A stretch of DNA of 40,103 nt from Actinomycetota bacterium (GCA_003168255.1 PMSU01000151.1:89835-129937); one strand, 5' to 3'; shown: positions 30,908 through 39,263, counted from the stretch's first letter. Notes: generated from the sequence alone by a model not told the origin. A program made the numbers and translations.

Positions 30908-32091
30908 GCGCCCTGCGGCTGGCCCTGGTAACCCTGGCTGGCCCGTGCCGTCGCCGTGCTCTCGACGTCCACGCCCAGGTAGGCCACCGGCGGACCGTGG
31001 CTCAGCGCACCCGGCGTCGACAGGGATAGCAGCAATTTGTCGATGTTCCCCGCGCCGAGGATGGAGCACTGACCCCGGACCTGACCGGGCAGAGCCAGGC
31101 CAGCCAGGGAAAACGCGCCAGTAGGCGACACGTAGCCGAGCGGTGCGCCGGCATCACCGCCGGAGACCGGCGTGTCGCACCAGCCTTGCTCCCCGCGCAG
31201 CCCACCGCTGGTCAGCGCGAACCCGCCCGATCTGGAGTGCAGCCTGGGATTAAGGCGCATGATCAGCAGACGCAACGGCATCACACCGCTGGACGGCGGG
31301 AACAGGGAGGGAGGCGGGCTGTCCAGAGTAGCGACCTGTGTCTCGGACATCGTGGCCGAGATGGCGGCCAGCCCGAGGACCTGATCTGTCCCGATGACGA
31401 CGGCGGGAACCTGCAAGGACGTCGTATCCACCAGGACTTGCCGCTGGGTAATGTCGCGGAGCGGAGCCACGAACACGACCGCGTAGTTGTTCGCGCCGCC
31501 CAGCTCAAGGAAATGCTTGACGCTGGGCGGGAGGACCGAGGCGTAGCGGGGAAGCCTGGCGAGACTGAGGTAAGACTCGACGAATATGCCGGTGGCCAGG
31601 ACCCGCCCGGTGGCCGCCGAGCGGATAGCCACGGTATCGGCGTTGAGGTTTTCGTAGACCCCCTGCAGATAGGGCGGTGGCCCCATACGCTGCATCGCCG
31701 TCAGTGACTGGTCAGCCGAGGCTAACCGGCCGGGCCGTCCGGCGAAGTGCGTCAGCGTCCCCGCGGCTGCCAAGACGACGGCGACAGTCTGGTGCCACCC
31801 AGCGGGACGGGCTAGCTGATGCAGTTGCGGACGTCGGTGCTGGTTATTGGGGGACTGGATGGTGCCGGAGCCGTACTGGGGGTCTACGGCGATCTGCGCT
31901 TCGGGGCAGTTGCCGTACTGGCCCAGGCTGGTCTCGCTCACCCCGGCCTTGAGGCTGTGGTGCATCCACGAGTGGCGGAACGCGCGGGTGCGCGTGCAAC
32001 GGCGCACCGGAACGCGGGAGGGAGAAGGTGCCGGGCCGGCCGAAGCTTGAGCAGGTGGCAGCGGCGATGATCTCTGCGAACACAGGCCCAC
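30853..32091 (-). pseudogene. Membrane-anchored trypsin/HtrA-like protease with PDZ, C-truncated and Ser-less
   Basis: The 412-codon frame has a proline/basic N-terminus, a TM helix (TVAVVLAAAGTLTHFAG, about 103-119) and a protease-like region (NADTVAIRSAATGRVLATGI; SGGLRGEQGWCDTPVSGGDA). The serine motif GDSGAP is GDAGAPLGYV here, so the nucleophile is alanine. A PDZ start (VAYLGVDVESTATARAS; GAYILSVVSGGPAA) is cut after 35 residues, where the gene runs into the antisense winged-helix duplication and stops. PDZ domains need about 90 residues. Intact relatives would be periplasmic quality-control or signalling proteases. The true start is uncertain. Confidence 0.6.
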
Positions 32092-32222
32092 ATGACGCTC
32101 GCGGGGCCGAACGGCGGGTCTCGTGAGATTTTCTTCCGGCGGAGCGATGGATCCGGAGCGAGCCGTTGGTCTATGAGTTAACGGGCGGCCGGAGCAGGCC
32201 GCGGGGACAAGGGAGATATGGG

Positions 32223-32585
32223 ATGACGCAGTACTTGATCTTGCTCGGTGCCCACGCGATGGACCACATCCCCGGCGAGGACATGCCCGCCGTGGCCAAG
32301 GCCGCGCACGCGGTCTGCCAGGAGGCCATCAACGCCGGCGTATTTGTGCGCGCCAGCGGACTGGAAGGCCAGCCGAGCATCGTGGCCACCGACGGGACGG
32401 TGACCGGCGGCCCCTACCCGGAGGCCATCGGGGGGATCACGATCATCGACGTGCCAGCACGCGAGGAGGCGCTGCAGTGGGCTGCCAAGACCGCTGCCGC
32501 CTGCCGCTGCGCGGTGCAGCTCTGGGAGTTCGGGTTCGACCCTGAACTCGACGAGATGCTCCGCCAGGCAGATAGCCAGCGGTGA
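32223..32585 (+). CDS. YCII-domain protein
   Basis: A 120-aa protein with a ferredoxin-like dimeric alpha/beta-barrel fold, of the YCII/DGPF group: MTQYLILLGAHAMDHI, GVFVRASGLEGQPSIVATDG, VTGGPYPEAIGGITIIDVPA and EEALQWAAKTAAACRCAVQL. Members often sit beside ECF sigma factors, but no sigma gene is here. ATG 32223 follows AAGGGAGAT. The enzymatic role is unknown. Confidence 0.85.
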   Translation: MTQYLILLGAHAMDHIPGEDMPAVAKAAHAVCQEAINAGVFVRASGLEGQPSIVATDGTVTGGPYPEAIGGITIIDVPAREEALQWAAKTAAACRCAVQLWEFGFDPELDEMLRQADSQR

Positions 32586-33519
32586 CTTCCCGACGACGTC
32601 TGATCTAAGGCGGCCCGCCGCGCTGGGGCAAGACTTGCCCTTGGTAGCGGTCTGAGGACGCAGGTCTGCGCATCGACCTGAATCGGGGACGCGCGGCAGT
32701 GACCCTGGGATCGGGGGAAACCCCGGTCCTCGTGCCCGACCGGATCGCCGCAACCACTGATCTCCCAGTGGAGCGGCAGCCAGGCCCGTCGGGGCGAGTG
32801 GGCCCGCTCATCGGCATGCCATGTGAGAAAACACCAGCGACGCCGTCGTGGACGTAGCGCGCACAGATCGCCCAGCTCTGGACGCCTGCTTTGATGATCA
32901 CCGCTCTGGACGCCTGCTTTGATGATCACCAAGGTTGGCGGATTCGCGCTTAACGAGCCGGGTATTCGTGCACAGCGACACGGGCAGTTGGCCTGGGTCA
33001 GTGCATGTGATCCGACCCTGAGTGGTAGGTGGCCTGGGCCATCCAGCAGGAGTCTGGAGGAAGCGCCGCTGGGCCTTCAGCCCTGCGCTTGCCGCGTCAG
33101 GCGCTCCGGCCCTCCCAGGCAGCCGACGGCGAAACGATCTCGGACATCCACGTGGATCTGCTGACGCAGCCCGGCAGCGGGTGGCGAGGCGTACGGGCCG
33201 TCGCCTGGCGCTACGACCGGCGTCGGACCCGTTCTACATCCCCGTCTCATACAACAGCCCGCCTCTCACCGGGCAGCGCAGGCCCGCGACAAACCTCGCC
33301 TCCCAATGGCTCGGCGCCGACCTCCACGCTGTCGGCTGGCTTCCCCGGCCGCCAATCTTCCATGACTGACAGACCCGCCTGAGCCATAGCAAGGACGGCA
33401 CGCTCATTAATGTGCGAACGGTTCTCCCCGGCATCCCGCCGACATTGACTGATCATGAGCGCGCAGATCCTTTAACTGACTGCCGCGGATGATCAGTACG
33501 CCCCGCCTACGGGGCCTAG
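32586..33519. other. Gene-poor stretch with debris
   Basis: No intact gene is seen. A plus-strand frame without start codon (32648-32857) reads GLRIDLNRGRAAVTLGSGET, PVLVPDRIAATTDLPVERQP and looks protein-like; I cannot name it. A second (about 33115-33230) reads ETISDIHVDLLTQPGSGWRG. A 28-bp tandem duplication is at 32875-32930. The region ends at an IS256-type transposase remnant, so it is probably mobile-element scar. Confidence 0.4.
32875..32930 (+). repeat. Perfect 28-bp tandem duplication
   Basis: A 28-bp unit beginning GCTCTGGACGCC and ending GATGATCACC occurs at 32875-32902 and again at 32903-32930 with no mismatch, indicating recent slippage or a target duplication. It lies in non-coding debris. 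Confidence 0.9.
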
Positions 33520-33765
33520 TTCCCCAAGGCCGCCGCCAAGGTCACCAGCGATGAGGAGGAACTGCTCGCGTTCTACGACTACCCGGCCGAGCACTGGGTG
33601 CACCTGCGCACGACCAACCCGGTCGAGTCGACCTTCGCCACGGTCAGCCTGCGAACCAAGGTCACCAAGGGCCACGGGTCGAAGCCCCCGGACTGGCGAT
33701 AGCGTTCAAGCTGATCGAGTCCGCGCAGCACGAAGCGACCAAGCTGGAGGACCCGTGCGGAAGAT
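33520..33765 (+). pseudogene. IS256/Mutator-type transposase, C-terminal remnant
   Basis: Right after an in-frame TAG the frame reads DEEELLAFYDYPAEHWVHLR, TTNPVESTFATVSLRTKVTK, the conserved C-terminal block (LRTTNPIESxFATVRxRT) with the last acidic residue of the DDE triad in NPVES. A one-base shift near 33690 separates SKPPDWR from LAIAFKLIESAQHEATKLED. The catalytic core and terminal repeats are gone. The final codons overlap the ribosome site and start of the next gene. Confidence 0.85.
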
Positions 33766-34330
33766 GTTCTCGTTCATGATGACCAGCGCCGATGGCTATC
33801 ACGCCGACCCGGGCCAGGCCCTGGACTGGCATAACGTCGACCAGGAGTTCAGCCAGTTCGCGCTGGCGCAGCTTCGCGAGGCCGGCACGCTGGTGTTCGG
33901 CCGCGTGACCTATGAGGGCATGGCCGCTTTCTGGCCCACGCCCGCCGGCGAGGAGTCCGACCCAGAGGTCGCGAAGGCGATGAACACCACCCCCAAGATC
34001 GTCATCTCGCGGGCTCTGCCGCAGGCCACCTGGGCCGGCACGCGGATCATCAGCAACCACGTCGAAGAGGAACTGGCCAAGCTCAAGCAGCAACCCGGCA
34101 AGGACATCGTGATCCCGGGCAGCTCGACACTGACCGCCGGCCTGCTGCAGACGGGCCTGCTCGATGAACTGCGGATCATGGTGAACCCGGTCGTCCTAGG
34201 CCAGGGCAGATCCCTGTTCGCAGGAGCCGGCAAGACCAGCCTCAAACTGCTGAAGACCCGGCAGTTCGTCTCCGGCAATGTCCTGCTCTACTACCAGCCC
34301 ATACGCGCTGATCCCCACCGGAAAAGTTGA
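33755..34330 (+). CDS. RibD C-terminal/dihydrofolate-reductase-like protein
   Basis: A 191-aa NADPH-dependent reductase fold: MRKMFSFMMTSADGYHADPG, LREAGTLVFGRVTYEGMAAF, PKIVISRALPQATWAGTRII, DIVIPGSSTLTAGLLQTGLL and MVNPVVLGQGRSLFAG. These match the YwjB/YyaP-type group, of uncertain substrate. GTG 33755 follows GGAGG by 5 bp; ATG 33764 is an alternative. The ribosome site lies within the tail of the IS256 remnant, so the transposon end now forms the 5' context of this gene. Confidence 0.88.
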   Translation: MRKMFSFMMTSADGYHADPGQALDWHNVDQEFSQFALAQLREAGTLVFGRVTYEGMAAFWPTPAGEESDPEVAKAMNTTPKIVISRALPQATWAGTRIISNHVEEELAKLKQQPGKDIVIPGSSTLTAGLLQTGLLDELRIMVNPVVLGQGRSLFAGAGKTSLKLLKTRQFVSGNVLLYYQPIRADPHRKS

Positions 34331-34500
34331 TCCACAGGTCTTGACAATTCCTCCCTTCCTCCTCCACGCCGAGCGGGGCGCGAGACACAAATGTAGGAGT
34401 ATTTGATCGTGCCTGGTCACGCGCCTGGCCTGAGAGGTACTTCGAGGCTGGAGACGACGGTGAGTACGACTCATACGGTTACCAGACGACGGCACGGCAG

Positions 34501-34788
34501 ATGCGGCAGCGCCTGCAAGCGCGAGGCTCCACCGCCCGGAAAGCCTGGAGCGGGGTGGCGTCTTCCGTACGGCGGTGGGCCGAGGAGCCGGGCGACGGTC
34601 GCCCCCCGGGGAGTATGGAGGAGGAGTTCCAGCGGTACGTCCGCCAGCTTAAGAACATCCCGCCCGGTAGTTTCGATGATTTTCTCGACAGTGACTGGGA
34701 CTCCGGGACTTACGATCGACTTCGACAGTTTCAAGGCCGAAGGCAGAGGCCAGTGGACCACGTAACTCAAGCCAATGATCTTCGCTGA
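34501..34788 (+). CDS. Hypothetical protein, 95 aa
   Basis: A small frame from ATG 34501 (MRQRLQARGSTARKAWSGVA, then MEEEFQRYVRQLKNIPPGSF, DDFLDSDWDSGTYDRLRQFQ). The first half is basic and the second acidic. The frame stays open about 40 codons upstream without a start codon (AWPERYFEAGDDGEYDSYGY), so the true gene may have been longer and lost its start. No family is recognised and no ribosome site is clear. Confidence 0.35.
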   Translation: MRQRLQARGSTARKAWSGVASSVRRWAEEPGDGRPPGSMEEEFQRYVRQLKNIPPGSFDDFLDSDWDSGTYDRLRQFQGRRQRPVDHVTQANDLR

Positions 34789-34923
34789 GGAGCTTCCGAT
34801 GAAGCAGATCCTGTTCCTTCGAAGGTGCAGCTTTGCCACCGAGGACGATATGGCATCGCCCACCCGCGCGAAACGATGTCCACGGTGCCGGGTGCCAGCC
34901 GGCCTGGCAGGAGGAACCCCAAG

Positions 34924-35034
34924 ATGGAATCACCGCTGACGAGCGCGTGCCACGAGGCCATCAACGACGACGAGCGGCTGGTGCACCAATGGCGGGTGAC
35001 AAAGCTGCTGGGGGCTCTCGAAGACCCTGGCTAG
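34924..35034 (+). CDS. Short ORF related to small 'VHQWRV' actinobacterial proteins
   Basis: A 36-aa frame from ATG 34924 with AGGAGG 9 bp upstream: NDDERLVHQWRVTKLLGALE. The ERLVHQWRVxxL segment is the opening of a small actinobacterial family, usually about 60-80 aa, in which a helix rich in A/W/H follows. Here the frame ends after EDPG, so it is probably a C-terminally truncated copy. Confidence 0.4.
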   Translation: MESPLTSACHEAINDDERLVHQWRVTKLLGALEDPG

Positions 35035-35162
35035 GGGGCTGGCAGGACGCTGAGTTGGTTTTTCGTCATCCCAGCAGATCCCTTCCGATCAGGCCAGATT
35101 GACCCATGTGGCGGAATCAGGGCGCCGCCAGATGGTCGCGCTCGTGCCAGGCGCGGGTGGGA

Positions 35163-35747
35163 TCACCGTCGCGGCTTCGGCGGCGGTTCTGGGCGTTCAA
35201 CGGTGAGGCCTTCCATGATGACGTCGAGAAGGCGGGCTGACTGAACGGGCCAGTCGTCGCGTATGTCGAGGCGCCAGAGGAATCCGACGAGCAGGAGAAT
35301 GTCCTCGGCGGAGAGTCCTGCGCGCAGGGAGCCGGCTGCTTGCCCGGCTCCGAGTATGAGCTGGATCGCGTCGAGCACGGGCCCGGTGCCCTCATCGTCT
35401 AGTTGCTTGTGCATGGAGGCGTAGATGACGTCGAGCAGCCCGTGCTTGACGTGTCCGTACTCGGCTAGCTGATCGAACCAGGCGCGCAGGGCCTGCTCAG
35501 GCGGAAGCCGCTCGAGCAGCTCGGGTGCGGCATCGACGAGAGCACTTACGTCGCGGCGGTGAACTTCCAAGACGAGCGCTTCCCGGGTCGGAAAGTGCCG
35601 GTACAGCGTTCCCTGCCCGACCTTGGCGGCTCGCGCGATCGACTGCATCGTTGCGTCGCCTGACACCGCGAGCGCGGTCCGGGCCGCGTCGAGGATCTTG
35701 ACCCGGTTGCGCGCGGAGTCCGGCCGCGCCGCGTTGACCTTCGCCAT
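35163..35747 (-). CDS. TetR/AcrR family repressor
   Basis: A 194-aa regulator. The HTH at about residues 15-60 reads RVKILDAARTALAVSGDATM, QSIARAAKVGQGTLYRHFPT, then REALVLEVHR. The C-terminal domain is the SbtR-like type (LRAWFDQLAEYGHVKHGLLD). ATG 35747 follows GAGGAGG by about 10 bp and is preferred to the longer frame from 35780. It is divergent from an SDR gene, with two perfect palindromes between, and should repress both. Confidence 0.92.
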   Translation of the reverse strand: MAKVNAARPDSARNRVKILDAARTALAVSGDATMQSIARAAKVGQGTLYRHFPTREALVLEVHRRDVSALVDAAPELLERLPPEQALRAWFDQLAEYGHVKHGLLDVIYASMHKQLDDEGTGPVLDAIQLILGAGQAAGSLRAGLSAEDILLLVGFLWRLDIRDDWPVQSARLLDVIMEGLTVERPEPPPKPRR

Positions 35748-35781
35748 GCCAGCTGTTCCTCCTCGACGGGCGCTTAGCAAA

Positions 35782-35832
35782 CGGACACAGTGTCCGCTAT
35801 GTTAGGTGAAGGGCCGGACAGTGTGTCCGGCC
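35782..35832. promoter_or_regulatory. Two TetR operators of CGGACA-N-TGTCCG type
   Basis: CGGACAC-A-GTGTCCG (35782-35796) is a perfect 15-bp palindrome. GGCCGGACA-GTG-TGTCCGGCC (35812-35832) is a perfect 21-bp one. Their centres are 33 bp apart, about three helical turns, within the 119 bp between the tetR and SDR starts. Confidence 0.88.
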
Positions 35833-35866
35833 GAAGTTTACGCAACGCCGAGACGGAGACCCACGC

Positions 35867-36610
35867 GTGACGACTGCCGAAGATGAACGTCGACCGAAGG
35901 TCGTGGCAATCACGGGGGCGAGCAGCGGCATCGGTGAGGCGACCGCGCTGCGGCTCGCTGCCGAGGGAGCAGGCGTCGTGCTGGGGGCTCGCCGGGAACA
36001 GCCGCTGAAGGACCTGCAGGCGCGCATCGCCGAGGCCGGCGGCCAGGCAGCCTTTGTCCCCACTGACGTGCGCAGCCAGCAGGACATGGACCGGCTCGTC
36101 GCGCTGGCATGCGAACGGTTCGGCCGTCTGGACGTGCTGGTCAACAACGCCGGCGTAATGCCCATCTCACCGATCGCCGACCTCAAGGTCAGCGAGTGGG
36201 ACGACATGATCGACGTCAACATCCGTGGTGTCCTCTACGGGATCGCCGCCGCCCTGCCGGTCTTTCAGCTGCAGGGCGCAGGCCACGTCATCAACCTCTC
36301 CTCCACCGCCGCGCTGCAACTCGCCCCGGCGATGGCGGTCTACGCCGCGGCCAAGCAAGCCGTCGCCACCATCTCCGAAGGGCTGCGCCAGGAGATGGGC
36401 GGCGCGGTCAGGGTCACCGTCGTCTACCCGGGCATGACCGACACCAACTTCGCCAGCACCATGACCAGCCCTGGCCTCAAAGCCCAGCTCGAACAACGCC
36501 GGCTCACCCGGTCGCTGCCACCGGACGCAATCGCCCGGGCAATCGCCTACGCCATCGCCGCACCGCAGGACGTTGACGTCAGCCAGATCGTGGTGCGCCC
36601 CACCGGGTGA
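35867..36610 (+). CDS. Short-chain dehydrogenase/reductase (classical SDR)
   Basis: A 247-aa NADP(H)-dependent oxidoreductase. TGASSGIG (16-23), ARRE after strand 2, DV (67-68), NNAG (93-96), catalytic S145/S146, Y159 and K163 (YAAAK) are all present, and PGMTDTNF follows strand 6. Similar proteins reduce or oxidise small carbonyl compounds, as in the YdfG/clavaldehyde-dehydrogenase-like group. The GTG start lies 35 bp after the second operator. A second, truncated SDR follows 49 bp downstream on the same strand, probably from the same operon. Confidence 0.93.
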   Translation: MTTAEDERRPKVVAITGASSGIGEATALRLAAEGAGVVLGARREQPLKDLQARIAEAGGQAAFVPTDVRSQQDMDRLVALACERFGRLDVLVNNAGVMPISPIADLKVSEWDDMIDVNIRGVLYGIAAALPVFQLQGAGHVINLSSTAALQLAPAMAVYAAAKQAVATISEGLRQEMGGAVRVTVVYPGMTDTNFASTMTSPGLKAQLEQRRLTRSLPPDAIARAIAYAIAAPQDVDVSQIVVRPTG

Positions 36611-36659
36611 CGCCCGGCTGGCTCAGGTGCCACCCGCACAACCGATCGGACACCAGACT

Positions 36660-36935
36660 ATGACCAGCACCACCGCCACGATGCTGCACACTCCCCTGGC
36701 CGGGAAGGTCGCCGTCATAACTGGCGCCGACCAAGGAGTAGGCCTGGGGATCGCCCAGGAATTCATCGACCAGGGCGCGAGCGTCGTGATCACCGGCCGC
36801 CGCCAGGCCGAGCTGGACAGCGCGGTCACCGAGCTGGGACCGCGGAGCTCCGCGGTACGGGCTGACGTATCGGTCCAGTCGCAAATGGAGCAGATGTACG
36901 AAACGGTAATCGACCGGCACGGGCGCCTGGACGTT
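36660..36935 (+). pseudogene. Second SDR gene, truncated after 92 codons
   Basis: ATG 36660 encodes LAGKVAVITGADQGVGLGIA, so TGADQGVG at 21-28 is the cofactor motif. SVVITGRRQAELDSAVTELG and HGRLDV follow, where the NNAG strand should come next. At 36935 the sequence breaks into DNA antisense to a transposase. The frame continues open to 37373 but encodes no SDR residues. The catalytic Ser-Tyr-Lys part is missing. Confidence 0.82.
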
Positions 36936-37052
36936 GCCCCACCTGCTCCGAGACGGGACGATCGTGGTATGGCTAATCCCGCCATCCGCTCTGAAGCAGT
37001 TTGGCTTCGTGCTGTTCCTCAGGAACTGACCCCTCCCCTGCTGTCTGGGTGT

Positions 37053-37244
37053 GCAGGCCCTCAAGGGCGCGAGCCAGAGCCGGTCGCCCGGCTGGTAGCG
37101 GACCCGGCTGACCTGACGGCGCAGCACGGCGTTCTCGTGCCGGAATACCAAGAGCTCGGCGTCCTTGGACAGCTGGCGCCGGGTCAGCACCGTCAAGCAA
37201 CCCAGCAGACAACGGGTGGTCAGGTAGACGACCGAAATGATCAC
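37053..37244 (-). pseudogene. Integrase-core transposase, N-terminal fragment
   Basis: GTG 37244 opens LTTRCLLGCLTVLTRRQLSK, DAELLVFRHENAVLRRQVSR, VRYQPGDRLWLAPL. This is the N-terminal block of an actinobacterial IS481/IS3-like integrase-core transposase that I recognise by 'SKDAELLVLRHENAVLRRQ'. About 64 codons remain; the catalytic core is missing. It abuts the truncated SDR on one side, and this element's insertion and later deletion probably broke that gene. Confidence 0.75.
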
Positions 37245-37377
37245 TCAGCGATGATCCCAGCCCACCAGCCCGCCCAGACCCGATTCAATAATCGAGCCCC
37301 ACAGGTTCCTGCGGTCACGTTGCGGTACTTTGCTGCTGTACCCGCGCCACATGATTTCGACTTATTTATCTGACCTG

Positions 37378-37420
37378 TGGAGCTACGGGGAGTCGAGCCC
37401 GGACCTCTTGCATGCCATGC
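37378..37420 (-). other. tRNA-Ala(GGC)-like 3' half fragment, possible attachment-site scar
   Basis: On the minus strand the sequence reads anticodon loop ATGGCAT (anticodon GGC), GCAAG, variable region AGGTC, T-arm CCGGG-CTCGACT-CCCCG (one mispair) and acceptor TAGCTCC with discriminator A. The D-arm and 5' acceptor strand are absent and the 5' side of the anticodon stem does not pair. A 3' tRNA half is what site-specific integration and excision leaves as an att scar. Confidence 0.5.
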
Positions 37421-37593
37421 CTGAAGGTTTCGTCTGACGGCATCGCGTCAGGTCGGATTACCGCAGACGAGACGGATATTGGTGCCTGAGCGCGTCGCCC
37501 CCGTCTGGTGTTGCCGCACGGCTTCCACTGAGAACCGGTATCACCGGGTGCGCGCCGTACCGGGCTCAGGGTAAGTGCACCGGAGAAACTACG
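37421..37593. other. Non-coding stretch beside the tRNA fragment
   Basis: Within the 469-bp gene-free interval 37245-37713, the first part holds no gene, then come the tRNA-like fragment (37378-37420) and a hairpin (37594-37637). This middle part shows neither an ORF with motifs nor a clear promoter. Confidence 0.4.
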
Positions 37594-37637
37594 GTTCGTT
37601 CGGGATATGTAAAAATCCTTTCTCTTTCCGAACGGAC
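37594..37637. repeat. Hairpin element, copy B
   Basis: GTTCGTTCGG (37594-37603) pairs with CCGAACGGAC (37628-37637) with one G-T wobble, around an AT-rich centre ending CCTTTCTCTTT. Arms and centre resemble copy A at 27789-27829 (CGTTCGG-ATA ... CCTTTCT-TTC-GAACG). It is intergenic here. Confidence 0.6.
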
Positions 37638-37713
37638 GGTGGTACTTGCGCTCAGACAGGCGGTCCTCGCGGTGCTTATCCTGCTTCCGCCCGCGTCCGG
37701 GCCGCCGCGCAGA

Positions 37714-38598
37714 TCAGGGCGCGGCAGGCAGCCTGTCCAGAAAGTCGGTCATGCGCTTGGTGAATATGTCATTGTCGTCTCCGGCGACCATGTGATCAGT
37801 CGCGGGCACGTCCACGTACTCGGCGCCAGGGATCAGTGACAGCAGTTCGGCCGCCCCTTCTTCGCTGACGACGTCGGACTGCCCGCCCCGTACCAGCAGT
37901 GTCGGGACCTGGACCCGCGCTGCGGCCTGGCGAGCGCGGTCCTCGCTTGCGGCCCGGGTCGGCTCGTCGCCGGCCACGAGGAAGGCGGGATCCCAGTGCC
38001 AGTGCCACCGGTCATCCGTACCTAGCCTGACGTTCTTACGCAGCCCTTCCGGGCTGACGGACCGCGCCCGGTGCGGGTTGTAAGCCCGGACCGCATCGGC
38101 GGCCTCCTCCAGCGAGCCGAACCCGTCCGGGCGCGCGGTCATGAACTCCATGATCCGCTTAACGCCCTCCGGCTCGATCTTCGGCACGATGTCGACCAGG
38201 ACCAGCGCCCGGGCCAGGTCTCCTCGCTCCCCCTGACCGACCAGCGCAGTCATCCCGCCCATCGACGCGCCGACCAGCACCGGCCGGTCTCCGGCCTGCG
38301 CGCCGACCGCCGCCAGATCGGCGATCAGCGCGTCCATCGAATAGTCACCGTCGCGCGCCCATTCGCTGTCGCCGTGACCGCGCGCGTCCAGCGCGACCGC
38401 CGTCCAGCCGCGCTCGGCGAGCGCCCGGGCAGTGCCCGACCAGGAGTGCCGCGTCTGGCCGCCACCGTGCAACAGCAGCACGTACCCATCGATGGCGGGG
38501 CTCCATCCGCCGCCGCGACCCAGCGGTCGCCGGTCAGCCGGACTCCGGCGCCGCGGAAATAGACGCTCTCCGCGCGCGGGCGTCGCCATCACGGACAC
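37714..38598 (-). CDS. Alpha/beta hydrolase with displaced N-terminal frame
   Basis: A 294-codon frame with oxyanion motif LLLHGGGQTRHSW, ALDARGHGDS, nucleophile elbow VGASMGG, acid D in RGGQSDVVS and H in PATDHMVAGD, so the catalytic core is intact. The first 33 residues are Arg/Pro-rich and atypical. The +1 frame over the same DNA encodes ESVYFRGAGVRLTGDRW, the normal beta-1/beta-2 start of the family. A one-base change near 38495-38510 therefore separates the true N-terminus from the body. No start codon follows the stop in that other frame, so the gene may be degraded or start internally. Substrate is unknown. Confidence 0.75.
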   Translation of the reverse strand: MSVMATPARGERLFPRRRSPADRRPLGRGGGWSPAIDGYVLLLHGGGQTRHSWSGTARALAERGWTAVALDARGHGDSEWARDGDYSMDALIADLAAVGAQAGDRPVLVGASMGGMTALVGQGERGDLARALVLVDIVPKIEPEGVKRIMEFMTARPDGFGSLEEAADAVRAYNPHRARSVSPEGLRKNVRLGTDDRWHWHWDPAFLVAGDEPTRAASEDRARQAAARVQVPTLLVRGGQSDVVSEEGAAELLSLIPGAEYVDVPATDHMVAGDDNDIFTKRMTDFLDRLPAAP

Positions 38599-38795
38599 AG
38601 CCTCCTGACTTCGGTCACACGTTCCTCCATCTCAACGTGGCTGGCGTCCTGCTCCGCAGGCCAGTCCAGGGAATTCTCCTCTTCCGCAGCACACCGTTCC
38701 CGCAGCGGCCACTGCCATACCAGGCGGGAGTGATCACGACAGCGCCGGAGCTGGTCTGTCCGCGAGGGATCTGAGCCGGGTCGCAACCGGGAACC

Positions 38796-39263
38796 TCAGA
38801 CCGTGCTGACGTACTTCTTCAGGTCGGCTTTGACGAGCTTGCCGGTCTCGGTCCTGGACAGGTCGTTGACGAACTGGACGCTGCGGGGAGCCTTGAATCC
38901 GGCGCGGAGTTCCCCGGGCAGCTTGAGCATCCGGACGAACATGGTCGGCACGAACTGGGCGTGGGTGATCCGGTACCGCCCGATAATCTGCAGCGTGCGC
39001 CCGGCATCGAACGTCTTCATCATGACCACCGTGCCGCCGTGGGCATGGACGGCACCGCACTAGCGCAGCGGTGCCGCGTGGTACAGCGGCGCGGGCGACA
39101 GGTACACCATTCCATCGTCGACGCCGAAGAACGCGCCGGCCAGACGGACGAGCGGGTCGCCGACCTCACCGACCTGTACGGCGGGCAGCGGCGGCCGCAC
39201 GCCCTTCGGCCGCCCGGTCGTGCCCGAGGAATACAGCATCGGAATCCCGGACGGTTGTTCGGT
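38796..39263 (-). pseudogene. Acyl-CoA synthetase (AMP-forming), multiply damaged
   Basis: The AMP-binding P-loop IPMLYSSGTTGRPKGVR is intact, followed by VYLSPAPLYHAAPLR. Then comes an in-frame TAG (39060-39062) at a tryptophan position, then GTVVMMKTFDAGRTLQIIGR and HAQFVPTMFVRMLKLP. The sequence then jumps directly to the C-terminal GFKAPRSVQFVNDLSRTETG and KLVKADLKKYV, ending at TGA 38796. The N-terminal about 160 residues and the middle about 250 residues are gone. The catalytic lysine region (TGKLVK) remains. Confidence 0.82.

Noticed and set aside
32875..32930. CRISPR-like repeat
   Set aside because: Two head-to-tail units with no spacer; it is a simple tandem duplication.
36935..37373. 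C-terminal continuation of the second SDR to 266 aa
   Set aside because: After GRLDV no SDR residues follow; the frame is antisense to a transposase fragment.
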